Source: JAICLL01 sp035252155
GTDB taxonomy: Bacteria > Planctomycetota > Planctomycetia > Pirellulales > JAICIG01
Direction of reading: 5' to 3'
Length of the DNA stretch: 5,340 nt
NCBI GenBank assembly: GCA_035252155.1
Contig: DATFDL010000760.1
Location: 1-5,340, forward strand
Under the pieces are notes generated by a model, which worked only from the letters and a program-made list of their open reading frames with translations, made no database searches and was not told the origin of the DNA. The translations under genes were made by a program, and so were the position numbers. Of this stretch, positions 5,230 to 5,340 are shown piece by piece (within the stretch, counting starts at the first letter, position 1; each line of letters begins with the position of its first letter).

Positions 5230-5340
5230 ATGACCATACTCTTGCTTAGCGCCGATCTGGCTTGTGTCGCGACCGTCTCGGGCGCTGCGAACCGGGCCGG
5301 CCATTCGCTGCGCACCGCGATGAACGCCGCGACGCTCGAC
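5230..5340 (+). CDS. N-terminal fragment of a receiver-like hypothetical protein, runs off the window
   Basis: An ATG at 5230 opens a frame with no stop to the window end (37 codons): MTILLLSADLACVATVSGAA, then NRAGHSLRTAMNAATLD. The hydrophobic strand ILLLSAD, a helix with AA, a Gly and a second strand SLRTA match the first beta-alpha-beta of receiver-like (CheY-fold) proteins. In true receivers the first strand is followed by an acidic pair, of which only one Asp is seen here. It is divergent from the ClC gene. No good Shine-Dalgarno precedes the ATG, since that space is taken by the inverted repeat. The start is chosen on protein pattern; the frame is also open upstream. Function is not assignable from 37 residues. 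Confidence 0.5.
   Translation, partial: MTILLLSADLACVATVSGAANRAGHSLRTAMNAATLD

Overview
The window is GC-rich and most likely comes from a planctomycete of the Pirellulales type. The main evidence is a LEPR-XLL motif (FESLEPRAMLSA) at the N-terminus of a DUF4214 protein, which is a planctomycete hallmark. Several families of short palindromic intergenic repeats and the style of the decayed glycosyltransferase fit the same assignment. The placement is an inference from protein signatures; no 16S or other marker gene is present.

Layout. Positions 1-367 hold no convincing gene. They contain small hairpins, a 27-bp tandem array (175-304) and two direct copies of a hairpin repeat (312-367). Positions 368-1480 (minus strand) are the remains of a membrane glycosyltransferase of the GT39/PMT_2 kind. 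It has no start codon, carries a nonsense codon at 437-439 after which recognisable protein sequence continues, has two palindromic elements inserted in frame (758-850 and about 969-1008), and ends at repeat sequence on both sides. Positions 1481-1768 are intergenic, with an inverted pair of the hairpin repeat (1501-1591) followed by the leader of the next gene. Positions 1769-3175 (plus) encode a 468-residue LEPR-XLL/DUF4214 protein whose first DUF4214 unit is split by about 140 residues of Gly/Asn/Phe-rich sequence. Positions 3178-5073 (minus) encode a 631-residue ClC-family chloride transporter or channel with two C-terminal CBS domains. The two genes converge and their stop codons share the palindrome TAGATCTA. 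Positions 5074-5229 are a divergent intergenic region with a large imperfect inverted repeat. At 5230 a plus-strand gene begins and runs off the window end.

The genes do not form an evident pathway or operon. The ClC gene is a probable single-gene anion transport unit, the LEPR-XLL protein a probable exported or surface protein, and the glycosyltransferase a dead gene that has collected repeats. The most notable signal is the density of at least four unrelated palindromic or tandem repeat families in the first 1.6 kb. They include REPIN-like inverted pairs, a compensatory base change that preserves a hairpin, and in-frame insertion of repeats into a former coding region. I found no new defence, toxin or mobile system.
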